Assembly: GCA_050248715.1 (NCBI GenBank)
Contig: JBFWRV010000003.1
Coordinates: 1 to 64,000 of the forward strand
Source: AWTP1-13 sp050248715
GTDB taxonomy: Bacteria; Pseudomonadota; Alphaproteobacteria; Rhizobiales; Hyphomicrobiaceae
DNA length: 64,000 nt
Direction of reading: 5' to 3'
Made by a program: the position numbers and the translations under genes. Below, piece after piece: positions 1 to 8,544 of the stretch. Position 1 is the stretch's first letter. Each line of letters begins with the position of its first letter. The notes under the pieces are model-generated. The model was not told where the DNA came from and searched no databases. It saw only the letters and a list, made by a program, of their open reading frames with translations.

Positions 1-612
1 CCTGGGATGTCCCGGCTCCTTGTCGTCACCGAGGAGCACGCGGCCGACTTTCTCGAAGAGGACCGTATCGCGCGCGAACCAGCCTGCCACATCGAAGCTT
101 GGGCCGAACGGCGCGGCGCCTTCCAACGAGATCCGGCCCCAGGTGGGGCGCATCCCGAGGATGCCGCAATAGCTGGCTGGAATACGGATCGAGCCCCCGC
201 AGTCCGAGCCGAGGGCGAAATCGACGAGCTTGCCGGCAACGGCCGCGGCCGACCCGTTCGATGACCCGCCGGGAATGCGTCCGGGGGCATTGGAATTGAT
301 GGGCGTTCCATAATGGACGTTCTCGCCGGTCAGGCTGTAGCAAAGCTCGTCGCAATGGGTGCGTCCGATCATGTCGGCCCCGGCTGCCAGCAGGCGCTCG
401 ACGGCAACGGCCGTGCGCTCCGCCCGAGGATGGGTTCGAAGCCAGTCCGGGTGACCGAAGCCGGTACGGTTGCCCTCGATGTGGAAGAGATCCTTGACCG
501 CGAAGGTCAGGCCTGCGAGCGGCCCTCTGCCTGAGCCCGCGAGCGCTGCATGGTTGTCGCGGCAGAAGGCACCCAGGGGATCGTGGGGCGGGGTGCAGCT
601 GGCGGTGCTCAT
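1..612 (-). CDS. Amidase (amidase signature family), 3' part outside window
   Basis: The visible 204 residues are the N-terminal part of an amidase-signature hydrolase, which cleaves C-N bonds of amides with a Ser-cisSer-Lys triad. The lysine is K40 in TFAVKDLFH, the cis-serine lies in GGSSNGS (around S117/S118) and the nucleophile is S141 in SDCGGSIR. The ATG at 612 gives a normal family N-terminus. The gene runs off the left edge, so the C-terminus is unseen. It lies downstream of the Dpp-type permease genes on the same strand, about 200 bases away, which suggests it may act on the imported compound. The substrate cannot be told from the sequence. Confidence 0.93.
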   Translation of the reverse strand, partial: MSTASCTPPHDPLGAFCRDNHAALAGSGRGPLAGLTFAVKDLFHIEGNRTGFGHPDWLRTHPRAERTAVAVERLLAAGADMIGRTHCDELCYSLTGENVHYGTPINSNAPGRIPGGSSNGSAAAVAGKLVDFALGSDCGGSIRIPASYCGILGMRPTWGRISLEGAAPFGPSFDVAGWFARDTVLFEKVGRVLLGDDKEPGHPR

Positions 613-809
613 CGCATTCCTCGTCGTTGTGCTCGGCAGGGTGGAATAAGCACGCATTGCCCTGGCTTCTCAACGGGTGATTCTTCATGCCCGGGAAAAG
701 GCGTGCTCAATTGCCTGGCGCCGGAGGCGGATCATGGCGAGTTGGACGAAGCCGCAGGCGGCCACGTGGAGCGTTGCATCATGCATTGTGCGCGTGCCCG
801 CGCTATTAC

Positions 810-1748
810 TCAGACTGAGCCGCGCAACCTCGGGTCAAGCAGGTCTCTGATTCCGTCTCCCAGGAGGTTGAAAGCGAGCACCGTAATGGTGATGGCCAGT
901 CCGGGAAATAGCACCAGCCACCAGGGCGGCACCAGGCCGGAGTTCAGGGCGTCCGAGAGCATGTTGCCCCAGGTGGGCGTCGGCGGCGGGATGCCGACTC
1001 CAAGGAAGCCGAGCGAGGCCTCGATGATGATGGCGACGCCCAGATGCGTCGTGGCCAGGATCAGGAAAGGCGCTACGCACTGGGGCAGGATGTGGCGGAA
1101 CATAAGGCGCATGTTGGAGGCCCCGAGCCCGCGCGCGGCCTCAACAAACGGCAGTTCCTTGAGCGAAAGCGTAACCGCGCGCACGACGCGCCCGCCGAAG
1201 GGAATGCGCGTGATGGCGATGGCGATGATGACGGTGCCGGTGCCGGCGCCGAGCGCCATGGCGATGGCCATGGCGAGGACAAGATCGGGAAAGGACTGCA
1301 TGAACTCGATGGCGCGTTGGCTGGCGATATCGAAACGCCCCCCAAAGAAGCCGCAGGCGAGCCCCCACAGGGCACCGAGGGTCGTCCCCAACAGGACGGC
1401 AAAGAAGGCGACGGTGAGGGACGTGCGGCTACCCCAGATGACACGGCTCAGCGTGTCGCGGCCGATCTGGTCGGTGCCGAAATAGTTGTTGGCGCTGGGA
1501 GGCTTGGTCATGGCGCGGAAATTCGATTTCAGCGGATCGTGAGGCGCGAGGACCGGGGCGGCGACGGCCGTCAAGACGATGGCCAGGGCCATGAGCCCCC
1601 AGAAGGCCGACATCGGCGAACGCTTGACGAAGGTTGCGAGCGATCGCGTGGTCCGCCGCCACGGCGACGGAGGGGCTGGCAGGCTGGGGGTGCGCGTCTG
1701 CGCCTGGGATTTGGGGGCTGCGCCTGCCTCAGGAGCGGTCATGGTCAT
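810..1748 (-). CDS. ABC transporter permease, DppC/OppC type
   Basis: Inner-membrane permease of a peptide/opine/nickel-type ABC importer, 312 residues. It has the DppC layout: a cytoplasmic N-terminus rich in Pro/Ala, a first TM at about residues 50-72, the conserved YFGTDQIGRDTLSR segment after it, and the EAA loop EAARGLGASNMRLMFRHILP that docks on the ATPase. Its start codon overlaps the stop of the upstream DppB-type gene (ATGA), so the two are translationally coupled. The ATPases lie on the opposite strand at 5447-7575. The family is certain; the substrate is unknown. Confidence 0.95.
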   Translation of the reverse strand: MTMTAPEAGAAPKSQAQTRTPSLPAPPSPWRRTTRSLATFVKRSPMSAFWGLMALAIVLTAVAAPVLAPHDPLKSNFRAMTKPPSANNYFGTDQIGRDTLSRVIWGSRTSLTVAFFAVLLGTTLGALWGLACGFFGGRFDIASQRAIEFMQSFPDLVLAMAIAMALGAGTGTVIIAIAITRIPFGGRVVRAVTLSLKELPFVEAARGLGASNMRLMFRHILPQCVAPFLILATTHLGVAIIIEASLGFLGVGIPPPTPTWGNMLSDALNSGLVPPWWLVLFPGLAITITVLAFNLLGDGIRDLLDPRLRGSV

Positions 1749-2701
1749 CGCAATCGGATCCTCGGGTCAAGCCAGGCGATGATGATGTCGATCAGGATAT
1801 TGAGCAGGACGAACACCACGGCGTAGAGAAACACGAGGTTCTGCATCACGAACACATCGCGCTCGCTCACGGCGATGTACATGGCGTTGCCGAGTCCGGG
1901 TGTGCCGAAAGCCCGCTCTACGGGAATGGAGCCGGCAAGAACGAATCCGAACAGCACTCCGGAGAGCGTGATGACCGGCAGCAGCGCGTTGGGCAGCGCG
2001 TGAAAGGCGATGACGAGCCGGCTGTTGAGCCCCTTGGCTCGCGCCGTGCGCACATAGTCTTCGCGCACCACTTCGAGCAGACTCGAGCGTGCCATCCGGG
2101 CGATGTAGGCCCCCTGGCCGAGGCCCAGCACGATTGCCGGGCCGATGATCATCTGCAGGGTCGTCCAGGGGTCGGTGAAGAGCGACGCACCGGTCAGTGG
2201 AGCGCGATAGCCGAACGTGAAAAGCAGGGTCAGCACGATGAGCATGCCGAGCCAGAAGCCGGGGATCGCCAGGAACAGGATGCTCGTCAGGCGCACGAGG
2301 TTATCGGCCCAGCTGTTGGGTCGCAGCGCGCTGACAATGGCAACGGGGATGCCGGCGAGCCACGAGAACAGTACCGAGAGGAATGCGATCTGCGCGGTCA
2401 GCGGCCCGCGCCGCATGATCATCTCGGCCACGCTTTCCGAACGGAAGAACGAGCGGCCGAAGTCGCCGCGCGCGATGTCCTGCACCCAGTGCACGTATTG
2501 GAGCCACAGCGGATCGCTCAAGCCGAGCTCGGCCATGTAGTGGGCGCGCTCCTGGTCGGAGAGCTTGGTGAAGCCCTCGGGACCGAAGATGGCGACGAGA
2601 GGATCGCCAGGGAGGATGCGCATCACCACGAACACGACGATCGATACTCCGACCACCGTGACGGCTCCGAACATCAGACGACGCATGATGTAGCTGAACA
2701 T
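1745..2701 (-). CDS. ABC transporter permease, DppB/OppB type
   Basis: Inner-membrane permease partner of the DppC-type protein, 318 residues, with the usual six predicted membrane segments. It starts MFSYIMRRLMFGAVTVVG, the typical DppB first helix, and carries the EAA-like loop EDYVRTARAKGLNSRLVIAF. It begins 12 bases after the PhyH dioxygenase gene and overlaps the next permease by 4 bases, so these are cotranscribed. Length and motifs are normal. Confidence 0.95.
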   Translation of the reverse strand: MFSYIMRRLMFGAVTVVGVSIVVFVVMRILPGDPLVAIFGPEGFTKLSDQERAHYMAELGLSDPLWLQYVHWVQDIARGDFGRSFFRSESVAEMIMRRGPLTAQIAFLSVLFSWLAGIPVAIVSALRPNSWADNLVRLTSILFLAIPGFWLGMLIVLTLLFTFGYRAPLTGASLFTDPWTTLQMIIGPAIVLGLGQGAYIARMARSSLLEVVREDYVRTARAKGLNSRLVIAFHALPNALLPVITLSGVLFGFVLAGSIPVERAFGTPGLGNAMYIAVSERDVFVMQNLVFLYAVVFVLLNILIDIIIAWLDPRIRLR

Positions 2702-2713
2702 AGGGACCGTACG

Positions 2714-3535
2714 CTACATCGCCCTGCCCGTGCCGCGCATCAGAATGGCGGAGCTCACACCCGTCATTTGCGCATGATGGGCGATGGCGGCCTCCGACAG
2801 GTCCGCGGTAGGACGCTGCTCGGGTAGGAAATGGCCGAAACTATCGCGGCCACGCACCAGCGTCGCGCTGTCGCGCGCGCCTGCCGTCTGGCGCACTCGG
2901 GTCGGAATGTAGCGGACCGCGAGCCCGATCCGGCGCTTGGGCGAGGGGTTCGGCTCCGAGCCATGGATCAGCTTGACGTGATGGAGGGACATCTCGCCCG
3001 GCTGGAGCGCCAGCACGGCGGCCTTGGACTCATCCACCTCGACGCTGATCTCCTGCCCGCGGCTCAGCAGGTTGTCGGATGCGAACGTATCGTTGTGCGG
3101 CACGACCTCCATGGTGTGCGTGGCCGGGATGACGCGCATGGCGCCGTTCTCCGAGGTGCTCTCGCTCAACGCAATCCATGCCGTCACGATGTCGGCGGGC
3201 TCGAGACCCCAATAGGTCAGGTCCTGATGCCAGGAGACGAAGCTCTTGTTGTGCGGCTCCTTGATGAAGAAGCTCGTTCCCCACACCAGAATGTCGGGGC
3301 CGACGATGCTCTCCACCGCATCGAGGACCCCGGGGTGGCGCACGATCTCATCGATCCAGGTCAGCAGCAGATGGCACTTGGTGCGCAGGGCGCCGGCGGG
3401 CAGCCGGCCCGAGGCCTCGATCTCCTCGAGCTTGCACCGATATCCGCCGGCCTCGGCCGCGGACATGACGCGGACCGGCGAGACAAAGCCCTCCCGCTGG
3501 TATTGCCGGACCGCCTCCTGCGAGAGTCCCGCCAT
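2714..3535 (-). CDS. Phytanoyl-CoA dioxygenase (PhyH) family protein
   Basis: Predicted Fe(II)/2-oxoglutarate-dependent oxygenase of 273 residues. The iron-binding HxD is visible in SWHQDLTYWGLEP and the distal His in MSLHHVKLIHGSEPN. The following Arg-containing stretch, PSPKRRIGLAVRYIPT, is the 2-oxoglutarate-binding region in PhyH proteins. It sits between the binding-protein gene and the permease genes of a Dpp-type importer, 12 bases from dppB-like, so it probably hydroxylates or dealkylates the imported solute or a derivative. The substrate is inferred only from context and is not known. Confidence 0.9.
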   Translation of the reverse strand: MAGLSQEAVRQYQREGFVSPVRVMSAAEAGGYRCKLEEIEASGRLPAGALRTKCHLLLTWIDEIVRHPGVLDAVESIVGPDILVWGTSFFIKEPHNKSFVSWHQDLTYWGLEPADIVTAWIALSESTSENGAMRVIPATHTMEVVPHNDTFASDNLLSRGQEISVEVDESKAAVLALQPGEMSLHHVKLIHGSEPNPSPKRRIGLAVRYIPTRVRQTAGARDSATLVRGRDSFGHFLPEQRPTADLSEAAIAHHAQMTGVSSAILMRGTGRAM

Positions 3536-3579
3536 CGCTGCCTCGCTATCCCAATTGAGAGCGGATTCGGCCGGAAGGG

Positions 3580-3605
3580 GCGGGCTGCATCAAGCTGCAG
3601 CCCGC
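3580..3605 (-). promoter_or_regulatory. Intercistronic stem-loop after the binding-protein gene
   Basis: Perfect inverted repeat with 10-bp arms (GCGGGCTGCA / TGCAGCCCGC) and a 6-base loop, lying in the 98-base gap between the substrate-binding-protein gene and the PhyH gene. There is no T-run. Such hairpins after periplasmic binding-protein genes are known to protect the upstream mRNA or cause partial termination, so that the binding protein is made in excess over the permeases. The role here is inferred from position. Confidence 0.6.
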
Positions 3606-3633
3606 GCGAGCATCCGGGCCCGGTTGCCCGAGA

Positions 3634-5337
3634 TCACGCCTTGTCGAGCCACATGGTGTCCATGCGCACGACGTCGTAGATGCCGAAGTAGTCCTTGGGG
3701 TTGTGACCTTTGACGTAATTGTACCAGACGTCGTTGATCTTCTCCCAACAGATCGGGAAGACGGGGACTTCCTTCTCAAGGATGCCCTCAGCCTTGCGGA
3801 TCAGCGCCAGCCGCTTGGCCGCATCGACCTCGCCATCGATCTGCGGCATGAGCGCATTGAACTCGGCGTTGTCCCAACCCGAGTAGTTCTGCGGACCATC
3901 CTTCTTGTACCACGCGTTGAAGTAGTCCGACGGATCGAGCAGCGTCGAGACCACCGCGCCGACCGCCATATCGAAGTTGCCCGACTTGATGTCGTCGAAC
4001 CACACCGACTCCACAACCGTGCGCAGCTTGCACTCGAGGCCCAGGGACTGCTGCAGCATGGCCTGTATGGCCTGCGCCCAGAGCTTGAAGGTCGCCACGT
4101 CGCGGACGAGGAAGTCGAGCGGCGGGGCGCCCTTGCCGTACCCGGCGGCCGCCATGAGGGCCTTGGCCTCCTTGATCGCTGCCGTGGGATCGTCCTGATA
4201 GCCCGGCCGCTTGGCCAGCTGATCCAGCGGTGTCGCAAATTCGGAGAACGGGTAGATGAAGCCTCCGACCAGCATCGGTGCGACGTCCTTGACCACATCA
4301 ACCAACACCGCTCGCTCGAATACGAGATGGACGGCGCGGCGCACGCGCGGGTCGTCGAAGGGCTTCTTCTTGGCGTTCGGCCAAGTCCCCTGGATCACAC
4401 TCTGGTAGTAGTTGAGCGACGACATGCCGGGCGTCCCCTGGGCCTTGCGCGAGGTGACGGGATCGACGATGCGCGCATAGTCCGTGCGGCCCGAGATGAC
4501 CGCTGAGCCGAGCTCCGGCGAGAACGGCAGCCCATGATAGAATTCGACGCCGTCGAGGTAGGGGAGCTCCTTGTTCCAGTAATTCGGATTGCGCTCCATC
4601 ACCCAGACTTCGTTCTCGACCCGCCGCTTGCTCTTGAACGGCCCCGTGCCCGGAATATCGACGACGCGGCGCAGATTGTACTGATTGTCCTCAAGCGTCT
4701 TTTTGCGGAAGATGACGTTCCAGCCGCTGGCGAAGCCCGACATGATGAAGTTGGCCGGCCGTGGCTGGGAGAGCTTGAACTCGATCGTGTGCTTGTCGCG
4801 AACGTTGATCTCGCTCACCGAGCTGAACAGGATCGAGCGCGGGATGGAGACGCCCGCCGGCGGTTTGCAGATGCGATCGTAGGTCGCCTTGATGTCGTCG
4901 GCGGTCAATTCGGCGCCGTCGTGGAACTGCACGTCCTTGCGCAGGAAGAAGGTGTAGGTCTTGCCGTCCTGGGAGATCTGCCAGCTGTGTGCCAGATCGG
5001 GGATGATGGTCTTGCCGCTGTCGCGCGGGTCGCGGCGAACGAGATTGTCGAACATGCAGCCCTGGCATCCCAGGCTGTTGATCGTCCCCGACTGGTGCAC
5101 GTCGAAATGGGGCGGGCGCGAGGTGATGCCGTAGCGCAGCACGCCGCCGCGTTTCGGATTGGGCTCGGGGGCCTTGAGCTGAAACTTGGTGCCGTCGAAC
5201 TCGAGGGGTACCTGTGCCAGGGCGAAGTCGGGGCGCAGGCCATAGGCCGCTGCCATCGCGGCGGCGCCGCCTCTCAAACCGGTCTGCAGGACCTCACGGC
5301 GATTCCAATGCGGAGTCTTCGGGCGACTGCCATTCAT
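3634..5337 (-). CDS. ABC transporter substrate-binding protein, family 5 (SBP_bac_5)
   Basis: Periplasmic solute-binding protein of 567 residues for the adjacent Dpp-type importer. The start at 5337 is chosen because it follows a GGAGG site (ggtggaggaaacagcATG) and gives a Tat-like signal with RREVLQ, a hydrophobic Ala-rich stretch and an ALAQ cleavage region. The mature part has the family-5 features of the DppA/OppA class, including YTFFLRKDVQFHDGAELTA and PGTGPFK. Peptides, opines, glutathione or other cations are possible ligands. It heads the minus-strand run SBP, PhyH, DppB, DppC and probably amidase. Confidence 0.94.
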   Translation of the reverse strand: MNGSRPKTPHWNRREVLQTGLRGGAAAMAAAYGLRPDFALAQVPLEFDGTKFQLKAPEPNPKRGGVLRYGITSRPPHFDVHQSGTINSLGCQGCMFDNLVRRDPRDSGKTIIPDLAHSWQISQDGKTYTFFLRKDVQFHDGAELTADDIKATYDRICKPPAGVSIPRSILFSSVSEINVRDKHTIEFKLSQPRPANFIMSGFASGWNVIFRKKTLEDNQYNLRRVVDIPGTGPFKSKRRVENEVWVMERNPNYWNKELPYLDGVEFYHGLPFSPELGSAVISGRTDYARIVDPVTSRKAQGTPGMSSLNYYQSVIQGTWPNAKKKPFDDPRVRRAVHLVFERAVLVDVVKDVAPMLVGGFIYPFSEFATPLDQLAKRPGYQDDPTAAIKEAKALMAAAGYGKGAPPLDFLVRDVATFKLWAQAIQAMLQQSLGLECKLRTVVESVWFDDIKSGNFDMAVGAVVSTLLDPSDYFNAWYKKDGPQNYSGWDNAEFNALMPQIDGEVDAAKRLALIRKAEGILEKEVPVFPICWEKINDVWYNYVKGHNPKDYFGIYDVVRMDTMWLDKA

Positions 5338-5446
5338 GCTGTTTCCTCCACCCTTCTCATCTTTTAGTATGCTTGGGATGTAATGCGATGAGAGATCATC
5401 GCCGACCCAGAAGAACACTACACGTCGTTTGGGAGGGAGTCACCCA

Positions 5447-6499
5447 GTGAGCCGGACCTCGAGCGCCGAGAGCACCGATCCGTTAAGCATGGCGGCCACA
5501 CCGGCCGTGCTCGAGATCGAGGATCTCAAGACGCACTTCTTCACGGCGGCCGGGGTCGTGAAGGCCGTGGACGGCGTATCCTACTCCGTGCGCAAAGGCG
5601 AGACGCTCGGCGTGGTGGGGGAATCCGGCTGCGGCAAGAGCGTTACCGCCCTCTCGATCCTCAGACTGGTTGCCGATCCGCCGGGCCGTATCGTTGGCGG
5701 GGCAATCCGCTTCCAGGGCAGGAACCTCCTCGAAATCGATCAGAGCGGAATGGAGAGCGTCCGCGGCAACGACATCTCCATGATCTTCCAGGAGCCGATG
5801 ACCTCGCTCAATCCGCTCTTCACGGTTGGTCGCCAGATCAGCGAGGCGATCGCCGTGCACCAGGGCGTGAGCAAGCGTGAGGCGATGGTGATGGCCGTGG
5901 AGATGCTGCGGCGCGTGTCGATACCGCAACCGGAGGAGCGCGCCCATAGCTACCCGCATCAGATGTCCGGAGGCATGCGCCAGCGCGTGATGATCGCGAT
6001 GGCCTTGTCGTGCAATCCCCAGGTCCTGATCGCCGACGAGCCGACGACGGCGCTCGACGTGACGATCCAGGCGCAGATCCTCGACCTTCTGCGTGAGCTG
6101 CAGCAGGCCTACGGCATGGCCATCATTCTCATTACGCACGACATGGGCGTGGTGGCGGAGAATGCCGACCGCGTGATCGTCATGTACGCGGGGAGGAAGG
6201 TGGAGGAGGCCGAGGTCGACGATCTGTTCGAGCGGCCGGCCCATCCCTACACGCGGGGCCTGCTGGCCTCCATTCCCCACCTCGACGAGGCGACCGAGGC
6301 AAAGGCCTCGCGCGCCCGCTTGAACGAAATCAAGGGCCTCGTCCCTTCGCTCATGGACCTGCCGCAGGGTTGCAGCTTTGCGCCGCGATGCAGCTATGCG
6401 ACGGACCAATGCCGGGCGGCTTTCCCGCCGCTCGAAGAGCGCTGGCCGGGCCACTGGGTGGCCTGCTGGCACGCCGCGCGACTGCAGAGGCCGGAATGA
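5447..6499 (+). CDS. ABC transporter ATP-binding protein, DppD/OppD type
   Basis: First ATPase of the importer, 350 residues from the GTG at 5447, which follows a GGGAGGGAG site by 7 bases. An earlier in-frame TTG at 5429 lacks a site. Walker A is GESGCGKS, the signature is MSGGMRQRV, Walker B is VLIADEPTTALD and the H-loop is LITHDMG. The C-terminal extension has the CSFAPRC cysteine pattern typical of oligopeptide-transporter ATPases (oligo_HPY). It is divergent from the binding-protein gene, sharing the 5338-5446 region for promoters, and overlaps the next ATPase gene by 4 bases. Confidence 0.95.
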   Translation: MSRTSSAESTDPLSMAATPAVLEIEDLKTHFFTAAGVVKAVDGVSYSVRKGETLGVVGESGCGKSVTALSILRLVADPPGRIVGGAIRFQGRNLLEIDQSGMESVRGNDISMIFQEPMTSLNPLFTVGRQISEAIAVHQGVSKREAMVMAVEMLRRVSIPQPEERAHSYPHQMSGGMRQRVMIAMALSCNPQVLIADEPTTALDVTIQAQILDLLRELQQAYGMAIILITHDMGVVAENADRVIVMYAGRKVEEAEVDDLFERPAHPYTRGLLASIPHLDEATEAKASRARLNEIKGLVPSLMDLPQGCSFAPRCSYATDQCRAAFPPLEERWPGHWVACWHAARLQRPE

Positions 6500-7575
6500 A
6501 CATCTCGACGGGATCGCCGCATTCATTCCGCGAGCCGGTGCCCAACGGCGGGGCGGACGGGCGCGGACCGCTCCTCGAGGTGCAGGACCTCAAGAAGCAG
6601 TTCCCGATCGTCAGGGGCTTGTTTTCGCGCGTCTCCGGCCAGGTCCGAGCTGTCGACGGGGTATCGTTCCACATCAGGCCCGGCGAGACGCTGGGGCTCG
6701 TTGGCGAGTCGGGATGCGGTAAGTCGACGGTCGGGCGAACGCTGCTGAAGTTGCTCGAGCCAAGCGGCGGGACGATCCGTGTCGACGGGATCGATATCAC
6801 CGCTTTCGATGCGCAGGCGATGCTGCCCTACCGCAAGCGGCTGCAAATGATCTATCAGGACCCCTATGCCTCGCTCAATCCGCGCATGTCAGCCGGACAG
6901 ATCGTGGGCGAACCGCTGGTGATCCACGGCGTCGGGAACCCCGGCGAACAGCGCGAGCGTGTCGGCTTCCTGTTCGAGCGCGTCGGGCTGCGGCCGGAGC
7001 TGATGAATTCCTTCCCGCACGAGTTCTCGGGCGGCCAGCGTCAGCGCGTCGGCATCGCGCGGGCTCTTGCGCTCAGCCCCGAGTTGATCGTCGGCGACGA
7101 GCCGGTCTCGGCGCTCGATGTCTCGATCCAGGCCCAGATCATCAACCTGCTCATGGACCTGCAGGACGAGTACAAGCTCTCCTACCTTCTGGTGGCGCAC
7201 GATCTGGCCGTGGTCCAGCACATCTCCCATCGCGTCGCCGTCATGTACCTCGGCCGGATCGTCGAGATGACGGACAAGGCGAAGCTGTTCGAGCTGCCTC
7301 TGCACCCCTATACCGAGGCGTTGCTGTCGGCCGTACCCATCCCCAAGGCGAAGGTGCGCCGGCGCGAGCGCGTGATCCTCACGGGCGATGTTCCGAGCCC
7401 GATCAACCCGCCGACCGGCTGTCATTTCCACACACGCTGTCCCTACGCGCATGCGCGCTGCCGCGCCGAGTCGCCGGTGCTGCGCGAGGTGGCATCAGGG
7501 CATTGGGCTTCCTGCCATTTGCATGATGCGGGGCCGACCCTCCCTCTGGCGCTGCCGCGCAGTGCCGCGGCGTAG
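6496..7575 (+). CDS. ABC transporter ATP-binding protein, DppF/OppF type
   Basis: Second ATPase of the importer, 359 residues. The ATG at 6496 overlaps the previous stop (ATGA), indicating translational coupling. Walker A is GESGCGKS, the signature is FSGGQRQRVGIARAL, Walker B is LIVGDEPVSALD, and the C-terminal domain contains CHFHTRCPYAHARC. Together with the preceding gene it forms the heterodimeric motor for the two permeases on the other strand. A hairpin at 7585-7605 follows. Confidence 0.95.
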   Translation: MNISTGSPHSFREPVPNGGADGRGPLLEVQDLKKQFPIVRGLFSRVSGQVRAVDGVSFHIRPGETLGLVGESGCGKSTVGRTLLKLLEPSGGTIRVDGIDITAFDAQAMLPYRKRLQMIYQDPYASLNPRMSAGQIVGEPLVIHGVGNPGEQRERVGFLFERVGLRPELMNSFPHEFSGGQRQRVGIARALALSPELIVGDEPVSALDVSIQAQIINLLMDLQDEYKLSYLLVAHDLAVVQHISHRVAVMYLGRIVEMTDKAKLFELPLHPYTEALLSAVPIPKAKVRRRERVILTGDVPSPINPPTGCHFHTRCPYAHARCRAESPVLREVASGHWASCHLHDAGPTLPLALPRSAAA

Positions 7576-7584
7576 AACCTCTGC

Positions 7585-7605
7585 CGGGCTTGACCTTCAA
7601 GCCCG
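7585..7605 (+). terminator. Hairpin after the ATPase operon
   Basis: Perfect 9-bp arms CGGGCTTGA / TCAAGCCCG with a 3-base loop, 9 bases after the dppF-like stop. It lacks a U-tract, so it may act as an mRNA 3'-end stabiliser or an inefficient terminator. Confidence 0.5.
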
Positions 7606-7746
7606 CAAGGCGGCTTGGCAGCCTTGTGCAATCGTGGTCACGGCATAGAGCACGATCTCGCGCAGCCGTCAAAAACAGCATCAGTGTGAGCGATGGCGAC
7701 GGCCCACCGGTGCGGGTGGTCGGGTTCTCGCGTGGTTCAACTTGGC

Positions 7747-8325
7747 CTAAGTCTTGTCGTGGATCGAGCCAATGATGACTTGGCCGGCCTGCACCGTGAT
7801 ATATGCCCCTGAGTCGACATGCACGCGCAGTGCGTGATCCTCCGCCAGAGCATGGGCGCAAGCGTCGATTTCCACTCGTGCCGGACCGACAGGTGCATAG
7901 ACGACGTGCCGGCCAGACCTGCAGAACGTCTCCGCTCCTACTTTGCCCACGCGCAGGTCGATATCGAAACACGCGCGATTGGCGATCAAATTCACGACCT
8001 CCACGGGGCCTTTCTCGAGCTGAGTTCGGATCGATATGCCACCATCGTAGCGGCGTGGACGCATCGGAAGGCGCAAGTCGATCGCGTGGTCGGGCGCAAT
8101 CAGCACGAGGCCTGCGCCCTTGGTCACCACCTGCAGTCGCTCATAGCCCGAATAGTCGGAGAAGGGGCCTTCCTCGACAATCGCGGTGCGCCCGAAATGC
8201 CAGCTGGCCGCCATCCTCTGCCAGTTTTCGTCGCCCTCGCAATCGATGACGACAAGCTCGCCGCGCCCGTTCTTCCAGGGAATGCGCCGGTAGCCTTCTG
8301 GGGCAAGGGGCTCAATGAGAAGCAT
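7747..8325 (-). CDS. HutD family protein
   Basis: Small HutD/Ves-type cupin-like protein of 192 residues. The start is set at MLLIEPLAPEGYRRIPWKNG, since family members begin near this conserved WKNG(x)G segment. HutD proteins are linked to histidine utilisation and thought to bind N-formimino-glutamate or a related compound, but no hut genes are visible here, so this copy is an orphan. The next gene upstream is selO, on the same strand with a 219-base gap. Confidence 0.85.
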   Translation of the reverse strand: MLLIEPLAPEGYRRIPWKNGRGELVVIDCEGDENWQRMAASWHFGRTAIVEEGPFSDYSGYERLQVVTKGAGLVLIAPDHAIDLRLPMRPRRYDGGISIRTQLEKGPVEVVNLIANRACFDIDLRVGKVGAETFCRSGRHVVYAPVGPARVEIDACAHALAEDHALRVHVDSGAYITVQAGQVIIGSIHDKT

Positions 8326-8544
8326 GGGGTTCCCTGGCGCAAAGCAGAAACGCCAGCGTCGAGGCGCGGCGTGGCAGCCTCGCATAGGCAATGATCCGCC
8401 CGCAACTTCCGGGTTTCCGCCATGCACGACATCGAGCGGTGTGCGCCCGCAGCGGCGGGCCAAGCGTCCGGTCTTCCATACGCTCGTGAAGCCCAGCGAC
8501 CCCAATGGTGATGGGGCGACAAAGAGCGCAGGGAGGCCGCCCGG

